DNA from: Diatrype stigma
Lineage: Eukaryota; Ascomycota; Sordariomycetes; Xylariales; Diatrypaceae
Assembly (NCBI GenBank): GCA_022225965.2
Contig: JAKJXP020000016.1
Coordinates: 62,001 to 126,000 of the forward strand
DNA: 64,000 nucleotides
Reading direction: 5' to 3'
This document shows, one piece after another, positions 46,838-59,223 of the stretch; the stretch's first letter is position 1, and each line of letters opens with the position of its first letter. The notes under the pieces were generated by a model. That model was not told the origin of the DNA, did no database searches, and was given only the letters and a program-made list of their open reading frames with translations. A program made the translations under genes and the position numbers.

Positions 46838-48266
46838 TCAAGCTTTCTTATAATGCTGGGTGAAGTCATATCGGAGCTCAAAGCTAGACATGTACATCTC
46901 CTTCTGGAGGACCTTGTCGTTCTCGGCCTTCTTGCACAGCTGCATCACGGGGTCCCGCTCCATGAGCGTGTCGGGGTCGTCGCCGGACACGCGCAGGAAG
47001 TTGGACTGGGATACGGGATCGATGATGGTCTTGTACTTCTCCCTACGCTTCTCGCTGTAGAGGTCCAGGATCGAGTCGTCGGCCTTGCCGTCCCAGATAC
47101 CCGCAAGGCAGTCGTAAAGCCCGCCGATGTCGATGAACCCGCCTGTGATGCCCATGCCGCCCCATGGATTGCACAGGTGCGCCGCGTCGGCCGCGAGTAG
47201 GAACCGCCCCTTGCGGAAAGAGGGCGCGCAGCGCTGGTGCATCCGGTACGGCGACATGGATACCATCTTGTATTCGTCCGGCTTTGGGTGTCCCGGTAGC
47301 ATCAACTCGAATTTCCACGGTTGCCGCTCCTTCATCTGCTCCCAGGTGAGCCCAGGGGTTTCTCCGTAGGTCACCCGATACATTCCATCCGGGGTTATCT
47401 TAGCTGCCATCTACACCCGAGAACGCTGTTAGTATCCAGTGGCAAATCCTTGTCAGCCTGCAGGAAAGGGCAGAGCAGGAATAAAACTCACGAAGAAGTG
47501 CTCAGGGTGAAGGATGAAGCTCGAGTCTTTGAACCCATATTTCTCGAAATCGTAGTAGATCTATTCGCTGTCAGCCATTGGAGCCAACCTCGAAAGAGCA
47601 TTTCCCCATCATCACTGACATTGGTTGCCACAATTTGCTTGTCCCACGTGAAACCGGGAAACTCGTCGCCGAAGAGAGACTTCCTAACCGTGCTCGTGCC
47701 GCCGTCGCAACCGATGATGTAGTCCGCGTAGACTTTCTTCTCTCCATCTGGCGTGTCCACGTCCACCCAAGCTTGGTTCTCATCTTGGCCGGTTCCGACG
47801 ACTCGATGCTTCCAGCTGATCTTGCCGTTATACTTGCTTAGGTACTCGTCCAGCATCAGCTGGTCCAGCTGGTCCAGCACCAGGCAAGCCATCCGCAGAT
47901 CCTCGCCGTCGACGTCCGCCATCACTTCTGCGTCCATGCCGGTGATCCAGCTGTGGTCTTCGAAGCGGCGCCAGCACACGGAGGTGGGGGTCATCCCGCG
48001 GCGTCGGACCTCATCGATGATATCGGCCCGTCGGAGGTCGGGGATGGCCGCCGATCCGTAGATAGCGGCCCGGGGCTGCTGGTCTAGCTGGTGCGACGCT
48101 TCGAGGATTTCGTTCGGTATGCCGTGTTTTGATAGTAGCAGGGCGAGCAACAGCCCCGAGGGGCCGGCACCGACAATCACTACCTAATTCATTTATTATA
48201 AGCCAGAAACCAAATTGGAAGGGGAGACCCAAGCGATGCTACCTTTTGAAATGGACGAGTAGCCAT
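46838..48266 (-). CDS. FAD-dependent aromatic-ring monooxygenase (PHBH fold)
   Basis: Four exons: 48266-48243, 48183-47620, 47560-47492 and 47410-46838, giving 409 residues. Introns of 59, 59 and 81 nt; the second donor is GTCAGT, chosen because it gives the family sequence QIVATNIYYDFEKYGF. The FAD site is VVIVGAGPSGLLLALLL (residues ~9-25). The second nucleotide-binding motif is IIGCDGGTSTVRKSL. The third is LLAADAAHLCNPWGGMGITGGFID, where the usual Gly-Asp is Ala-Asp. Enzymes of this group insert one oxygen atom into phenols or related aromatics using NAD(P)H. It is shorter than classic phenol 2-monooxygenases (about 600 residues) because the C-terminal thioredoxin-like domain is missing, so a simple hydroxylase is more likely. 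The stop lies 166 bases from the edge of the degraded transposon. No signal peptide. Confidence 0.9.
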
Positions 48267-49656
48267 AGCGATTGCGATCAAGGCGAGGTTAAAACTCACA
48301 TCTCTTCGGATGGAAAGTAAATGAGGGGCATCGTGGGTATATGATAACAATACCAGCACCTCGGTTCCTTCGCCAGTTATATTATTGCCGACCTCGAACT
48401 CCCAAACACGACGTAATGGACAGTTTGAAATAGCTTTCCCCGCAATCTGACTGCCTAGTAGATTATGCGGTCCCTACATATGCCACATATGGTGCGGCAG
48501 TAGACAGGGGCCCGGGTGAATAGCTACCCCTTAGAACGCTCTATATGGGAATTGCTATCTAAGATCCGTGCCGGTATGATTGGCCGAGATAACCATGGTT
48601 CGATGGTTTGGGGTTACAGGAAATCACATGGTACGAAACCGGTCCATCCCCTAGGCTGGATTGAGGAGCTGAGAGGTTTTAGAAACTCCAACACTCCAGC
48701 CCTAGAATAGTGGGAGTCCTACCGATATACTGAACTAGTCTAGACCGTGGGGAGTCAGGGGTGTGGGTTTTCCCGAACGCCCTCTTATGGTCCACTGCCC
48801 TCTTCGAAAATTACCGATTTTATACACCATCTACCTACTAGCTTGGCTAATAAGTGACACTTAGCTTTCATATTTCACGCTACTATTCAGGGGGCTTACT
48901 ATGTAGTACTGCTTTTATCCAAATATGCGTAGTGAACGCAACATCAGATATGTCGTCTCACATACACGTGGTCAATTTATTCCCCGGTTTTTAGGAGAGC
49001 GATGTAGCCCAGCACACGAACCATTCAAGCTCAAGTGTATTGATCAAGAGCTGCTTCTTTAAGGCCGAACTTATAGATTGAAGCTAGCATCAGGTAATGA
49101 GTAAGCCCAGATCATTCTCACGTAGAGGGCGCGTTTAAACCACCTTCCTTGGACTTCTACCTGCTAGTCGTAATCCTCTCTCAATGAATCCGTCACCATC
49201 ATATCTTTACTGACGGTTGTACAAGTTTGGCGGCGCCGGCTCATGCGGCTCAGTCAACAATATTCGTTGACATGCCATGCTGATTGCTATGCCACCTGGG
49301 GTCTTATGTCTAGAATGTAATAGGGGGTATAGGGGTCCACACGTATGGAATATGTGCACTAATAGGGGTTTCAGCAGTAAGGGCTTATACGGCTACTATC
49401 TATATGAAGAGCCGCTCCCTCCCCTATAGCTTTCATAAGCTCGGGGGTTTCTTTGCTTATCCCTTCCCCTACCTAGCGGTTGTACCTCCACTCCGGATAC
49501 TAAGGCACATGGCACCTCGGATCTAGCACCCTGCACGTCGTGTCAGATACGAGTTCCCTGGAAAACCTCATCATAATCGGCCAGCTATATTATAGCACTA
49601 GCTTGCGGGTCTTCAACGTGAACCGCACCCTGTGCTTGCCATGCGTTTGAGTCTAT
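48267..49656. other. Intergenic region without a supported gene
   Basis: About 1.4 kb upstream of the FAD enzyme and downstream of the sulfotransferase-type gene (both minus). Stop-rich, with no domain, no repeat pair and no RNA recognised. Longest frame is about 64 codons. Confidence 0.5.
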
Positions 49657-50779
49657 TTAACGCAGTTTCTTATACCATATGAGACCTCCTGGGATGGTAA
49701 TCGTAGACAAGATGACAACGGTTCTCACCGCACCCTTGAAATACCTCCTCATGAGTTTCGACTCCTGGCCCGCCCATCCAGCAGCGGTGTTGGTATGAGG
49801 AAATGGTTCATCCGGGACATCTTTGCCCAAAAACTTGCATAGTGGCTCCCACCCATCCTGGACGGTCCACTCCAGCCGCCTATCCTCAGGTACAAGGCCA
49901 CGGACCATGTTATAGTGTTCTGTATCATGTTAGCAAGAGCTAGCCGGCCATTGCGGCATGCTAGGGACGTCTTTCTGATCCAATGGACTAAGTATTCTTC
50001 ATCACGGTAGACCCCCAGGAAGAGTCTAACCGCGCAACAATGCGACTTACCATGATACACCCACTTTCCGTTCCTCTGCATCCCAGTCGCGATATTGCCG
50101 TCTAAAGCCCGAAACAGGCCCGGCCACATGTAACGCACATACACCTGCCAAGCCCAGAAGCAGTCGGGGCTCAGCCATGACAGCGCACCAAAGACGAGGA
50201 AGATAGGCCAGGATAGGAAGACTCGTGCATTCGCATCTACCACGCTACGGTGCCACTCGTCGACATTTCTGCGCTGGTTAAGTATGACCTTGGCGTCGGG
50301 GTATGCGGCGATGAGCTCGGCGGCGAACACGGAGCCGACCGCATCTGTGACGGCCACCGAGTGTCCCATCACAGCGTCAAAGTCAGCGGCCGTGATGGTG
50401 GTGTTTCCATCAGTAGAGCCAAAATACCTTGACGTGGCGAGTATGAGCGTGGAGACAGAGAAGTAGATGAAGAGGGCCAGCACCTAGACAGGAACCAGAA
50501 CAGGGCAAAGAGACAGAGGCGAACATACTTCTTGCGGCATAGTCGAACCCACTGTGGGCAGTAACTAGGGATTTCGTAGTTGATATCCCATCCGTGGAAA
50601 GTGTGATCATACCCGAGCTTCAGCAGCGCGTGCTGGAGTGACTCGGTTCCCGTCCGAGGTAGACCGACGCATATTACCTGCATCGGCTTGGTGCGCTTTC
50701 GAAGCGGTGGCTCAGGAAGAGCGTACACATATTTCTCCAGAAAGTGGATGAACCAACCATCGAGGTTCATCAACAACAT
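49657..50779 (-). CDS. Sulfotransferase-fold P-loop protein (Sulfotransfer_4 type)
   Basis: Three exons: 50779-50529, 50427-50051 and 49919-49657, giving 296 residues. The first intron (101 nt) ends CGTCAAG so that the join reads CRKKYFGSTDG. The second (131 nt) joins WVYH to EHYNMVRGLVPEDRRLEW. The 5' phosphosulfate-binding loop is VICVGLPRTGTESLQHAL (Gly39-Ser47). After it come VTDAVGSVFAAELIAAYPDAKVILNQR, with the Arg of the 3'-phosphate site, and DGWEPLCKFLGKDVP, all typical of the fungal Sulfotransfer_4 family. A membrane span lies at the extreme C-terminus (VVILSTITIPGGLIWY), as in many family members. It may transfer sulfate to a small hydroxylated molecule, but most fungal members have no proven activity. 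A TTTATATAA sequence lies just upstream of the start. Confidence 0.87.
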
Positions 50780-51828
50780 GATGTAGTTGTAGTTATATAA
50801 ATGTGATATTTCGAGATATAATCAGGGGTAGTAAAACATTTTAGGTTTTGACGAGAGTGATTTTGAGGAACAGCGCCCTTTTTGTAGGAACACTACAGCA
50901 GTTGAGCGGCACAGCGCAGCCGCTAGTTGAGCACTCGGGTACCAGGTAGGGGTCTATAGCCCACATTTCCATTTCCGACGCGGTGATTCTACTTACGAGG
51001 TCTATCGACAAGCGACGTGATTTACACTGGGAGACATTTGGTTGCTTCGACACCATTGGCCCCCCTCAGCCTGGCTCCAATGCGGTCGAGGTTCAACATC
51101 CACCCGTGTCCTCCCTCTGTGAGCCAGCGATTAACGATCTTGCCAGTCTTGTGTATGCGTGGTAAAATGACGGGGATTTGCTTCGTTGAACGGATGAACT
51201 TTGAAGCATAACATCTTCGGGGGAGGGGGGGCGGGCTCCGAGAATGATGTCGGAGAATCCGATACCACATGTTCTAAGTTCAAAAGACTGATGAGGACAG
51301 GCAAGCTCGGAATGATAGTATTTAAGCCTCTGAAAAGCTATGAGGCTTGAAGCTGAAGGATTCGTTTCCACATGGTGCAGATACAAGGTCGGCAAGCCAT
51401 AATCGTATCGCGTGCCCATCGAGGTCGTGAAGCTGGCCGGGAACTCCTCCCACCAAGGGGGTGGGAGTAGGAATACTATGTGACACGTCACGTTCGTGTG
51501 GTTGGGCAGCACCTGTTTTTCAAGAGCTTGGTTTCAACAGTATCGAATGGTAGGCACGATCTTCGCTGAGGACCTTCTAGCTGGCGGCTTCTTAGCGCAT
51601 CATATGTTACTAACATAAGGAGACTACATTATCGTGAGTTCTCGAGAAGTCTCGACCTGATTCCAATGTCGAAAAGTGACATGAACTATGTCCCATTATA
51701 CGTCTTTCATGTGTGCCTACCTATATGAATCGGACTTTATAAGGTACAGCGGGGAACTACAGCGAAGACATTGCACACGGACAACACGTGCCCTACTTCA
51801 CCCCATCGACGCCCACCACTGGTGATGC
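50780..51828. other. Intergenic region with weak open frames
   Basis: About 1.05 kb between the amine oxidase 3' end and the sulfotransferase-type start. Two overlapping minus-strand frames (51512-51093, non-ATG start; 51270-51022, ATG start, 82 codons) have no convincing family match. The smaller one begins like a mitochondrial presequence. Neither is called as a gene. Confidence 0.4.
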
Positions 51829-54194
51829 TTACAGTTTGCAGCAGGCATCACCCCCCTGAACAAGGACAGAGTGGTTGGACTCTTGTGTTGATGGGGGAAC
51901 GTCAATCGCCGGGTTTCGCGTGAAAAAGTTCACAGGCTTTAAATGCACGCTGACTGTTTCGACGGGCCTGAAATGTTTTGGATCAGTAATGGTGGAGAAT
52001 GACTCATAACAAGCTCCTGAACAGCCGTGGGTCAGGTAGGGTCTCTTACATCACAGGGAAGTCTTCAATCCGAGTAACATGGTTCAGTCCAAACTGGACC
52101 CAGAGAACAACGTCTTGGTCGACAGTGCTTGCCTGATTCTTCGCAATCCAGCTCTTGATACCAGTATCTCCACGACCTAGCGGTGCGAGAATTGTGGTAA
52201 GCAGTGCATTCATTATTCGGTTGTCGAAGCGTATTCTCCAGATGTGAATGGAATAGACTTACTCTGATTGGTGAATGTGCCCCCAGAGTACAGCTCATTT
52301 GGACGGTATTTCGTAACATATAGATGATGATCCGCAAACTCGGCCCGCTTCGCGTTGAAGCTCGAAGGATGGGACAGTAAGGGCGGCACAGGCGGAAACA
52401 TAAGTTTATAGGAGATGGGGAGTCCATTGACGGGATTCGACAAATGCGGATTCTTCACCGAAAAGACCCGAGATTTGCTCCAGTCCAGGTCGTGACCACC
52501 TTCCGTCGTGATGTCTGTCTTCACCACGCGGTATCCATTGCCATGTGGGTTATGCTCGTCCAGTGGCATGGCTTGGGCCTCCTGTTGGACGACGGTGTTC
52601 CCATGCAAATAGCTGCCAATGATAGGATCGATACGGAGCGACAAGATGTGTTGGTGATGGGCTGCGAGTACGCCGGGATGGACCACGGTTCCAAAGTCAA
52701 CTGTGACTCCCTCATCGATCGCTGACGTAGAAAGTATACCAGTCGCCCGGACCTGATACTCCATCTCTCCGGCCTGGTTGAAAATGAACATGAGAATGTA
52801 CCTTGGGGTTATGTCAACACTTCATTCGTACATAGGCATGGAGTTGACCAGGGGTTATCCTTACTCGTAGTTAGAAACAGTTAGAATAGACTGAAGGACA
52901 AGCTCCCTGTTCCTAACGACGAAGGCATCTAGTTCAGTGATCAGCTCCATGGAAATCGTGACCCATTGCTCTCTGTACGTGACTGCACCATAAAGACTTA
53001 CTGTCTGTGCGATAATTTGTATGCTTCCAACCTATGCCATTGTCCTGCTCATGAACGCAGATAGCATTTTCCTTGACGACCGGGCGCCCATCCCTATCGC
53101 AGACGACCCCGTCAAGATAGGAAATGCTACCCAGACAGTCACAGCCAAGCTTCAAATCATTGCATACAATTCCAGCACCGACATCGCCCAGATCAAAAGC
53201 CATCTTTCGATGATAAGGTGATCGAGGGTCCGCATATGGAACGCACATCTCACTTAAGCTGACGCGGTAAAAGAGCGGCCGATTGTCATACCGGACGTCT
53301 CTCAGCACCGGTCCCTCGCGGTAGTTGAACCCAATCCGCATCTGCCACTTCTGCCACGTTAGGACACGATCCTTCGTGATCTGGAAACTAGGCCCATTTG
53401 GCTGAACAACGTGCAGCGGCTGAAGGTCGGTCCGCAACTGGACCTCGTTCGGAACGTATTCATTGGGAGGTTGGTCTTTGTACGCTCCCTGTTCATGGAC
53501 GTTGTGGTCAGGGCCAGTAGAGATTTGTTGAATTTTGACAAGCTTCATGTTAGTGGGATCGAATATGGGCGAGAAAGCCAGGGGCCGTGCGTAATGGTTA
53601 CTGTCGAGCTTTCCTTTCTCACGTATGAACATATAGACCTGGAAGTGGCGGTTAAGATCATCGACTCCATCGGAACCGAAAATCCAAGGCTCTGGGATAA
53701 CTTCCAAGTGGCCTGGAAGCTTCAACTTGTCAATCTCCGCTTGGACTTCAGAACATTTCATGACTGCCTGTTCAACCTCCAACACTTCGCCAAAATCCAC
53801 ATTTCCGTGAACTCCATCCCCCTCGTGCTCAGCCACTTGTGTCTGACCCGTCGTGAGATTCACCTCAGCAGTGAGAAATTTGGCCTTTCGAGTGTCAGTG
53901 AGTCTGTCTATTTCTGTGTATGATTGCCTGCCCGCCGAGGATTCCCTCTCGGAGTCACTCCTTTGTACTCACCGTCCCTCGAAAATAGTATGCACAGTAT
54001 GCAATCCTGTCTGGGCGTGTTGCTGATTTTCCGGCATGTTCAGCCTCTAGATATTCTAGCATCGACTTCTTGTCCGGCTCCTCTAAGGTGATGGCCTTGA
54101 AGGACAGTAAAATCCGGGGGTGCTTTTCCTGGACAAGATTGCGCGCCCGATCAATCTCATTGGACGTCAAGTCTGCCAGGGGGTGTAGCGCCAT
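51829..54194 (-). CDS. Copper amine oxidase, peroxisomal
   Basis: Six exons: 54194-53973, 53884-53002, 52928-52865, 52801-52263, 52176-52050 and 51967-51829, giving 657 residues, normal for the family. The enzyme oxidises primary amines to aldehydes with release of ammonia and hydrogen peroxide. The topaquinone precursor is Tyr389 in SNYEY, and the codon for the following Glu is split by intron 3. The likely catalytic base is Asp305 in the conserved FDLGDVGAG. Copper is held by His439 and His441 (AAHHQHIL) and His602 (FGLNHVTR). Exon 6 supplies the family end (VHLKPVNFFTRNPAID) and the final residues Cys-Lys-Leu, a good type-1 peroxisomal targeting signal. No signal peptide is present. The last intron starts GTAAGA directly after the codon pair for Pro-Val, so a read-through transcript would end early and lose the targeting signal. 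Confidence 0.94.
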
Positions 54195-57100
54195 GGCGAT
54201 GATCTTCCCCGCTCGCTGATGTGATAGTCAGATGCCGATATTAAGACTTAATCACCTACTTTGAATAGATTCACCTCTCACTTATTTACGACTTTCACCG
54301 AAAGGCATGCCGGGCGCATAATCGTCCTATACTATGGTGAAACTCAAGATCCAACCTTGGAAGTCACGAACAAACCTCTTTGTTCATTCGCACATTGTGC
54401 TCATGGTGAAGAGATCGGGTAGCTGCAAGTCTAATGCAACTAGGTAACTTTCGAGTGCCAGGATAGGTCAAGATCGCGCAGATTAGTCACTGTCAGGTCA
54501 GAGGCGCAGAGGCGGCAAGCAGATAGCACCTTGGTCATCATATGATAAACACTTGTAAGTAAGTACCTAGGTAGTCTTATCGTTACCCCTATCCACCTTG
54601 CCATAGTATGTACCTAGGTACATACTGGGTAGTTATACGTGGATGCTACCCCTCAAATTAGGGGTAGTGTGGGTCCTTAGACAAAGCATTTATAGCTGCA
54701 GCCAGAGTCCGAAAAAAAAAAAAAAAGCAAACCATGCAGACCTCAGTGACCCAAGCGTGACATATATATGGTTTTTTCGGAGTCTGGCTGAGCTGTCGGG
54801 CATACGTAGATACGACGGAACATAGTCGTGTTGGTGATGATTCGGGATCTACTTACCTAGATATCTAGTATCTAACGTTTGCCGGGTACCAAGACCAGTC
54901 ATATGTTCGATTCCTAACCCAACGCTGCCAAAGTAGGTGTTCACCGCGTACGCAACCAAACAGGAAGAACACAAGTACATAGTTTGTGACTACATACTAG
55001 TAGTTATGTAATGTCTCAAGGGGCTCGTTATGCTCAGTAAACCGTCTCTCAATTATCATTCGACTTTCACTGGCTGACTAGGTCAAAATATCTGATTGGA
55101 TATATACCAACGTTTGGAGGGACCTTTGCCCATCGATTGATCTATGGTCAGTAACATCAAAATACTGGAAGTTGAGTAGACATTAGGAAGGGAAAACATA
55201 CTCAATTGACGACTTATTGTACATAGCAAGTCTCATCAAGATGCCGCCCGATCCGTCATGGATGCTCGTAAGTCGAAGCGACGTAGACTCGTAGAGCCCC
55301 GATTAAGTTCCAATTATTCCAACCAAGATTGTCGCTCATATGAGATGTTACCTTAATTTATCTTTAACACTGCCTCGTAGGACTGTGATACATAGAGCAT
55401 GGCGTGAGGGGCGTTGCAGAAGTTCGAACTAATTCTCCATTGTATGTTTATAGGTTGTAGGATTTGATACTAAGTACGAGACATAAGTTTGAGTTCCACC
55501 CGTTAGGCGCAAGGTCCAAATCAGATCACGGCTCCAATGCAAAACAAAAGTAGGATAATGTATTGTGGCGTCATAGCTTTCTCGCTGATGCTCGGAGCAA
55601 GAAACATATTTATTTTGAAACAGTGCTTCTAAATATCACCATATCAACGACTTGCCCATCATTTCACAGGATTCCTTTCGTCATCGAAGCTTGTCGAATA
55701 TTACGTGATAACAAATGAATGAACCTACATACCCGCTCATTACCCCTGAATTCCAGTATCTCAGGCATCATTCATGACGCTTGCGGTACAAGTAGCCAAG
55801 AATGGACAGGGCTGGGGCTATGATTAGTCACAAAGCTCAACAATGTCACATGGCTTGTCAGAGTCACGACCGAAGGCTCCAGGGCATCATTCGGAAGTTT
55901 TCTAAACCCATTAAATGTAGTCCCAAGATGCCTCATGATACCACATTGGGCGTTCTTGCTCTAACTCAAAGCCAGAGGCTCGCAAAGACAGCTAATCTAC
56001 CGGAAAACACCACTACTACAACCCACATGTTGCAGAGCAGATGTGAGGGTTTTAGGGGGTGCTCTATTACACCATGGAAGGTTAGGATATTAGACCGTAT
56101 GGTGCTGGCCCATAAGGTAAAACGGATTGATTCTCTATGAGTAAAAAAAGACCCACCCCCTTACCTACCTGCCTAGAGCTTTCCTCCTCTTCTATCTCTG
56201 AACTCCAGTTTGACTTATTCCAAGAATTCTTCAATCAGCTTGACTAAGTTGGGTATGATAATGTATATATATATTCGGCTCATAACTTACAGGTCTTATG
56301 TGGAGTTCAATGGTCGTCGTACAATAACTTGGTATGCTGAATTAACCCAATGACTTTATCCAGGCAAACACCCGCGGATCACTAGGGCGCCCAACTTCTA
56401 GGTATATGTTTCCGTCATCAGTGCATGTTGAGCACCTACAACCCACAGTGCCTTGAACAACATCGCGCCAGATCCTGGTATGAAGAATACGTTGTAGAGC
56501 TATGTAGAACTCCCTCTAAGTTGTTCCCAGTCTTATGTTTTATCCCTATATTGCTACTGATTTATTACATAAGTCATCGTCATCTTTTCTCGATTAAGAC
56601 TTGAGTTCTTTCTTCGCCTCGTGGCTAAACGATGTAACATTGCCTAGAATGATACATCTGCCGAATATGAGCTAAGTAGGGGCAGGGCGATGACCAAGTT
56701 GCGGAACCTTGCATATGTTGGGAGCTCTCACATTTTGCTTGGCCTCAGAGGCTTCCACCGATTTGTGGTATAATACAGATTTATGTGGTACAACTGCGTC
56801 ATTATGGAAGAACATTCAGAGTCCATCATTGATGCGACACGGTGTTAGGATATACCTACTCTTTGTCTGGAGCCTGATGCATTGCTGCCCCCGATGCAAT
56901 CTACACACGATGTTACAGGATACCGGTGGATCGAGCACTCGCTGAACTCTCTCACTGTCGGGCAGTAGACCCAGCATGACTACAGCACAGCTTAGGAGGT
57001 ACGCAGGTTGAGTCTACTATATACGGGCCGGCTGTCACATTCATGTTGGGTAACAATTCAAACAAAAGGGGGCATGGATAGGCACTCAAGTGGAACAACA

Positions 57101-58135
57101 TGACAGAAAACGGGTTGTATTGTACACAAACCATCAGGCGATATTATCGATATTAGAATTGATCGACCATTCGCACCAGACATAAGTTCTGTACTATAGC
57201 TGATCTATGGGTCTATAACCCTGTGGCACAACGCAACATGCATGGTGAGCACGGCTTTTTAACCATCCGGGATCACACCCGCGCCATGTTACGTGCCGAG
57301 CGGATCGAGCCGCCAACCGCTTCCCGGTAGCCCGAGAACTCGTGTATCGATGATAATGGATTTCGGACCGTAGCGTATCAACATGCGAGAAATATGCAAA
57401 GCCACGGCCTGTCGATTCGAAGCCGGGCCAAGACCTTCGTATGCTTCGAGAACATTTTTTCCCACGCCTCGCACTACAGTGGAAGATACTATGTCAGTTA
57501 GAGAGTTGCGCCAATTGGATCTTACGGTCTGCGAAAAAGGGCTGTCATCGAGTATAAGTAGAACTCCATACTCAGTGGGGTTGAAATTGTTTCCATCTCG
57601 GAAGTCGTGCTGATACTTCCCACGGCGGGATGTGATCCGATGCAGTATCTTCAATCTACATGTACTCGCCATTGTAGGTAACTATCTACATCAGGTCTAA
57701 CCCCTATATTTACTGTTAACTATGCCGCAGGCGGTGTTCATAGGTGGGGTGCATGTGAACCGAGACCAACAGCCACAAACCCCTCATCGCCATGTTATGC
57801 ACCCTTCGTAATCGGGAGTTAGTGGTACAACGGACCACTCCCATGCAAAGCACGTGTATTTCCAGTCCGGTATCCAGGGGCTTGTAAGCAAATGACGATG
57901 ACAGGGCGAAGCGCCAAGATTCTAGGATCGCCATTGCATATGGTACGGTAGTGAATGAGTGATTGATCAACCGATACCAGTCGCGAGTTCTCTCCCTTCT
58001 TCACATTCAATCTCCTTCAAGAGTAAAATATTCCAGGGACGTGGCTAGGGATCTGCCGAATCTCATCATACCATTTCGAAGTTGCTAGCATCGATAAGAG
58101 GCAAAAGTTTCAAGGTACGATCGGTGCACGACACA
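54195..58135. other. Long intergenic region
   Basis: About 3.9 kb between the divergent amine oxidase and nitrilase genes. Two perfect TACCTAGGTA palindromes (54564-54573, 54611-54620) lie 370-430 bases upstream of the amine oxidase start. An A-tract of 15 bases is at ~54712-54726. One possible small gene (57289-57672, minus) is listed separately. The rest is stop-rich with no recognised domain, repeat pair or RNA. Confidence 0.5.
57289..57672 (-). CDS. Possible small hypothetical protein
   Basis: 127-codon open frame starting with ATG at 57672. It has no stop-poor neighbours on its strand, and its length is at the upper end of what this region gives by chance. The sequence is fairly polar, with a segment RQAVALHISRMLIRYGPKS. 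I recognise no family, signal peptide or membrane span. Listed because it lies alone in a long gap upstream of the nitrilase; it may well be chance. Confidence 0.25.
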   Translation of the reverse strand: MASTCRLKILHRITSRRGKYQHDFRDGNNFNPTEYGVLLILDDSPFSQTVRSNWRNSLTDIVSSTVVRGVGKNVLEAYEGLGPASNRQAVALHISRMLIRYGPKSIIIDTRVLGLPGSGWRLDPLGT

Positions 58136-59223
58136 ATGGGTCGTTCGATTCGAGTTGCCGTTGCTCAAGCAGAGCCGATGTGGCTTGACCTCGCCGAGTC
58201 GGTCAAGAAAGCATGTAGGTTGATCACCGAAGCGGCACAAGGGGGAGCAAACCTGATTGCTTTCTCTGAGGCGTGGTTACCAGGATACCCAGCTTGGATA
58301 TGGTACGTTCCACGCACGAGAGGCCAATGGCAAACACTAGCCACCTCTAATGTTCTCTTCGCAGGGCACGGCCCGTCGACTTTGAGCTCCAGACACGGTA
58401 CATATACAACTCGCTGTCTATAGACGGAGAGGCGATGGGGGCGATCAAGGCAGCGGCCAAGGAAAACTCGATCGCGGTAGCGCTAGGCTTCTCCGAACGC
58501 AGCCCCTCGAACAGCGTCTACATCGCGCAGGCGATCATCTCACCCCAGGGAGAGCTAGCGCTGCACCGCCGCAAGATCAAGCCGACTCACATGGAGCGAA
58601 CCATTTTCGGCGACGGATCGGGCGATGACCTGAGCAACGTGGCCGAGGTGGACTTTGGCCCGGGTCTCGGCACCATCAAGATCGGCGTGCTTGCTTGCTG
58701 GGAACATGCCCAGCCGCTGCTCAAATACCACAGCATCTCGCAGGGGGAGGCCATCCACATCGCCATGTGGCCGCCCTTGGACCCGACCACCGGCGTCGAC
58801 CACCCGGGACTCTGGAGCATGACAGCCGAGGGGTGTCAGAATCTGTCGCAGACATACGCCATCGAGAGCACCGCGTACGTGCTTCACGCCACTGCGGTTT
58901 GTAGCGAGAAGGGCATAAACACGCTGAGTACTCAGGCTGGTCTAAGCAGTCACGAGCCGGGCGGAGGGCATAGCTGCGTGATAGGCCCTGATGGAAGGCG
59001 GCTGACAGAAGCGATTGGAACGCCCGATACAGAAGGCATTGTGTATGCGGACCTAGACCTCACCAAAACCGTGGCGACAAGAGGGTGGCTCGACATCGTT
59101 GGACACTATAGCCGGCCCGACTTACTCTGGTTGGGCGTTGACAGGAAGCAAAAGGAAACTGTGGTTCCTGGGTCTTCAGAGGCTCCCACGACAGCAGAAC
59201 CGAAAGAGGCAAAGAACCCATGA
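58136..59223 (+). CDS. Nitrilase (arylacetonitrilase-like)
   Basis: Two exons: 58136-58302 and 58365-59223, giving 341 residues; the 62-nt intron splits a Trp codon (TG|G). The frame is open upstream to 58082, but the first ATG giving the family start ([15 protein letters not shown]) is 58136. The catalytic triad is visible: Glu45 in [16 protein letters not shown], Lys128 in [18 protein letters not shown], and the nucleophile Cys167 in [16 protein letters not shown]. These are the patterns of branch-1 nitrilases, which hydrolyse a nitrile to the carboxylic acid and ammonia. The [15 protein letters not shown] pattern is that of fungal aryl- or alkyl-nitrilases rather than of amidases. The last ~25 residues are Pro/Glu/Lys-rich. 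No targeting signal, so probably cytosolic. Substrate preference cannot be read from sequence. Confidence 0.94.

Noticed and set aside
51022..51270. 82-codon minus-strand frame with an Arg-rich, mitochondrial-like start and a faint likeness to a lipoyl domain (TGKIVNRWL)
   Set aside because: The lipoyl-attachment Asp-Lys-Ala motif is absent and no further exon is visible, so the likeness is too weak to call.
54903..54914. GTTCGATTCC, resembling a tRNA T-arm / B box
   Set aside because: No matching A box or foldable cloverleaf upstream at the right distance.
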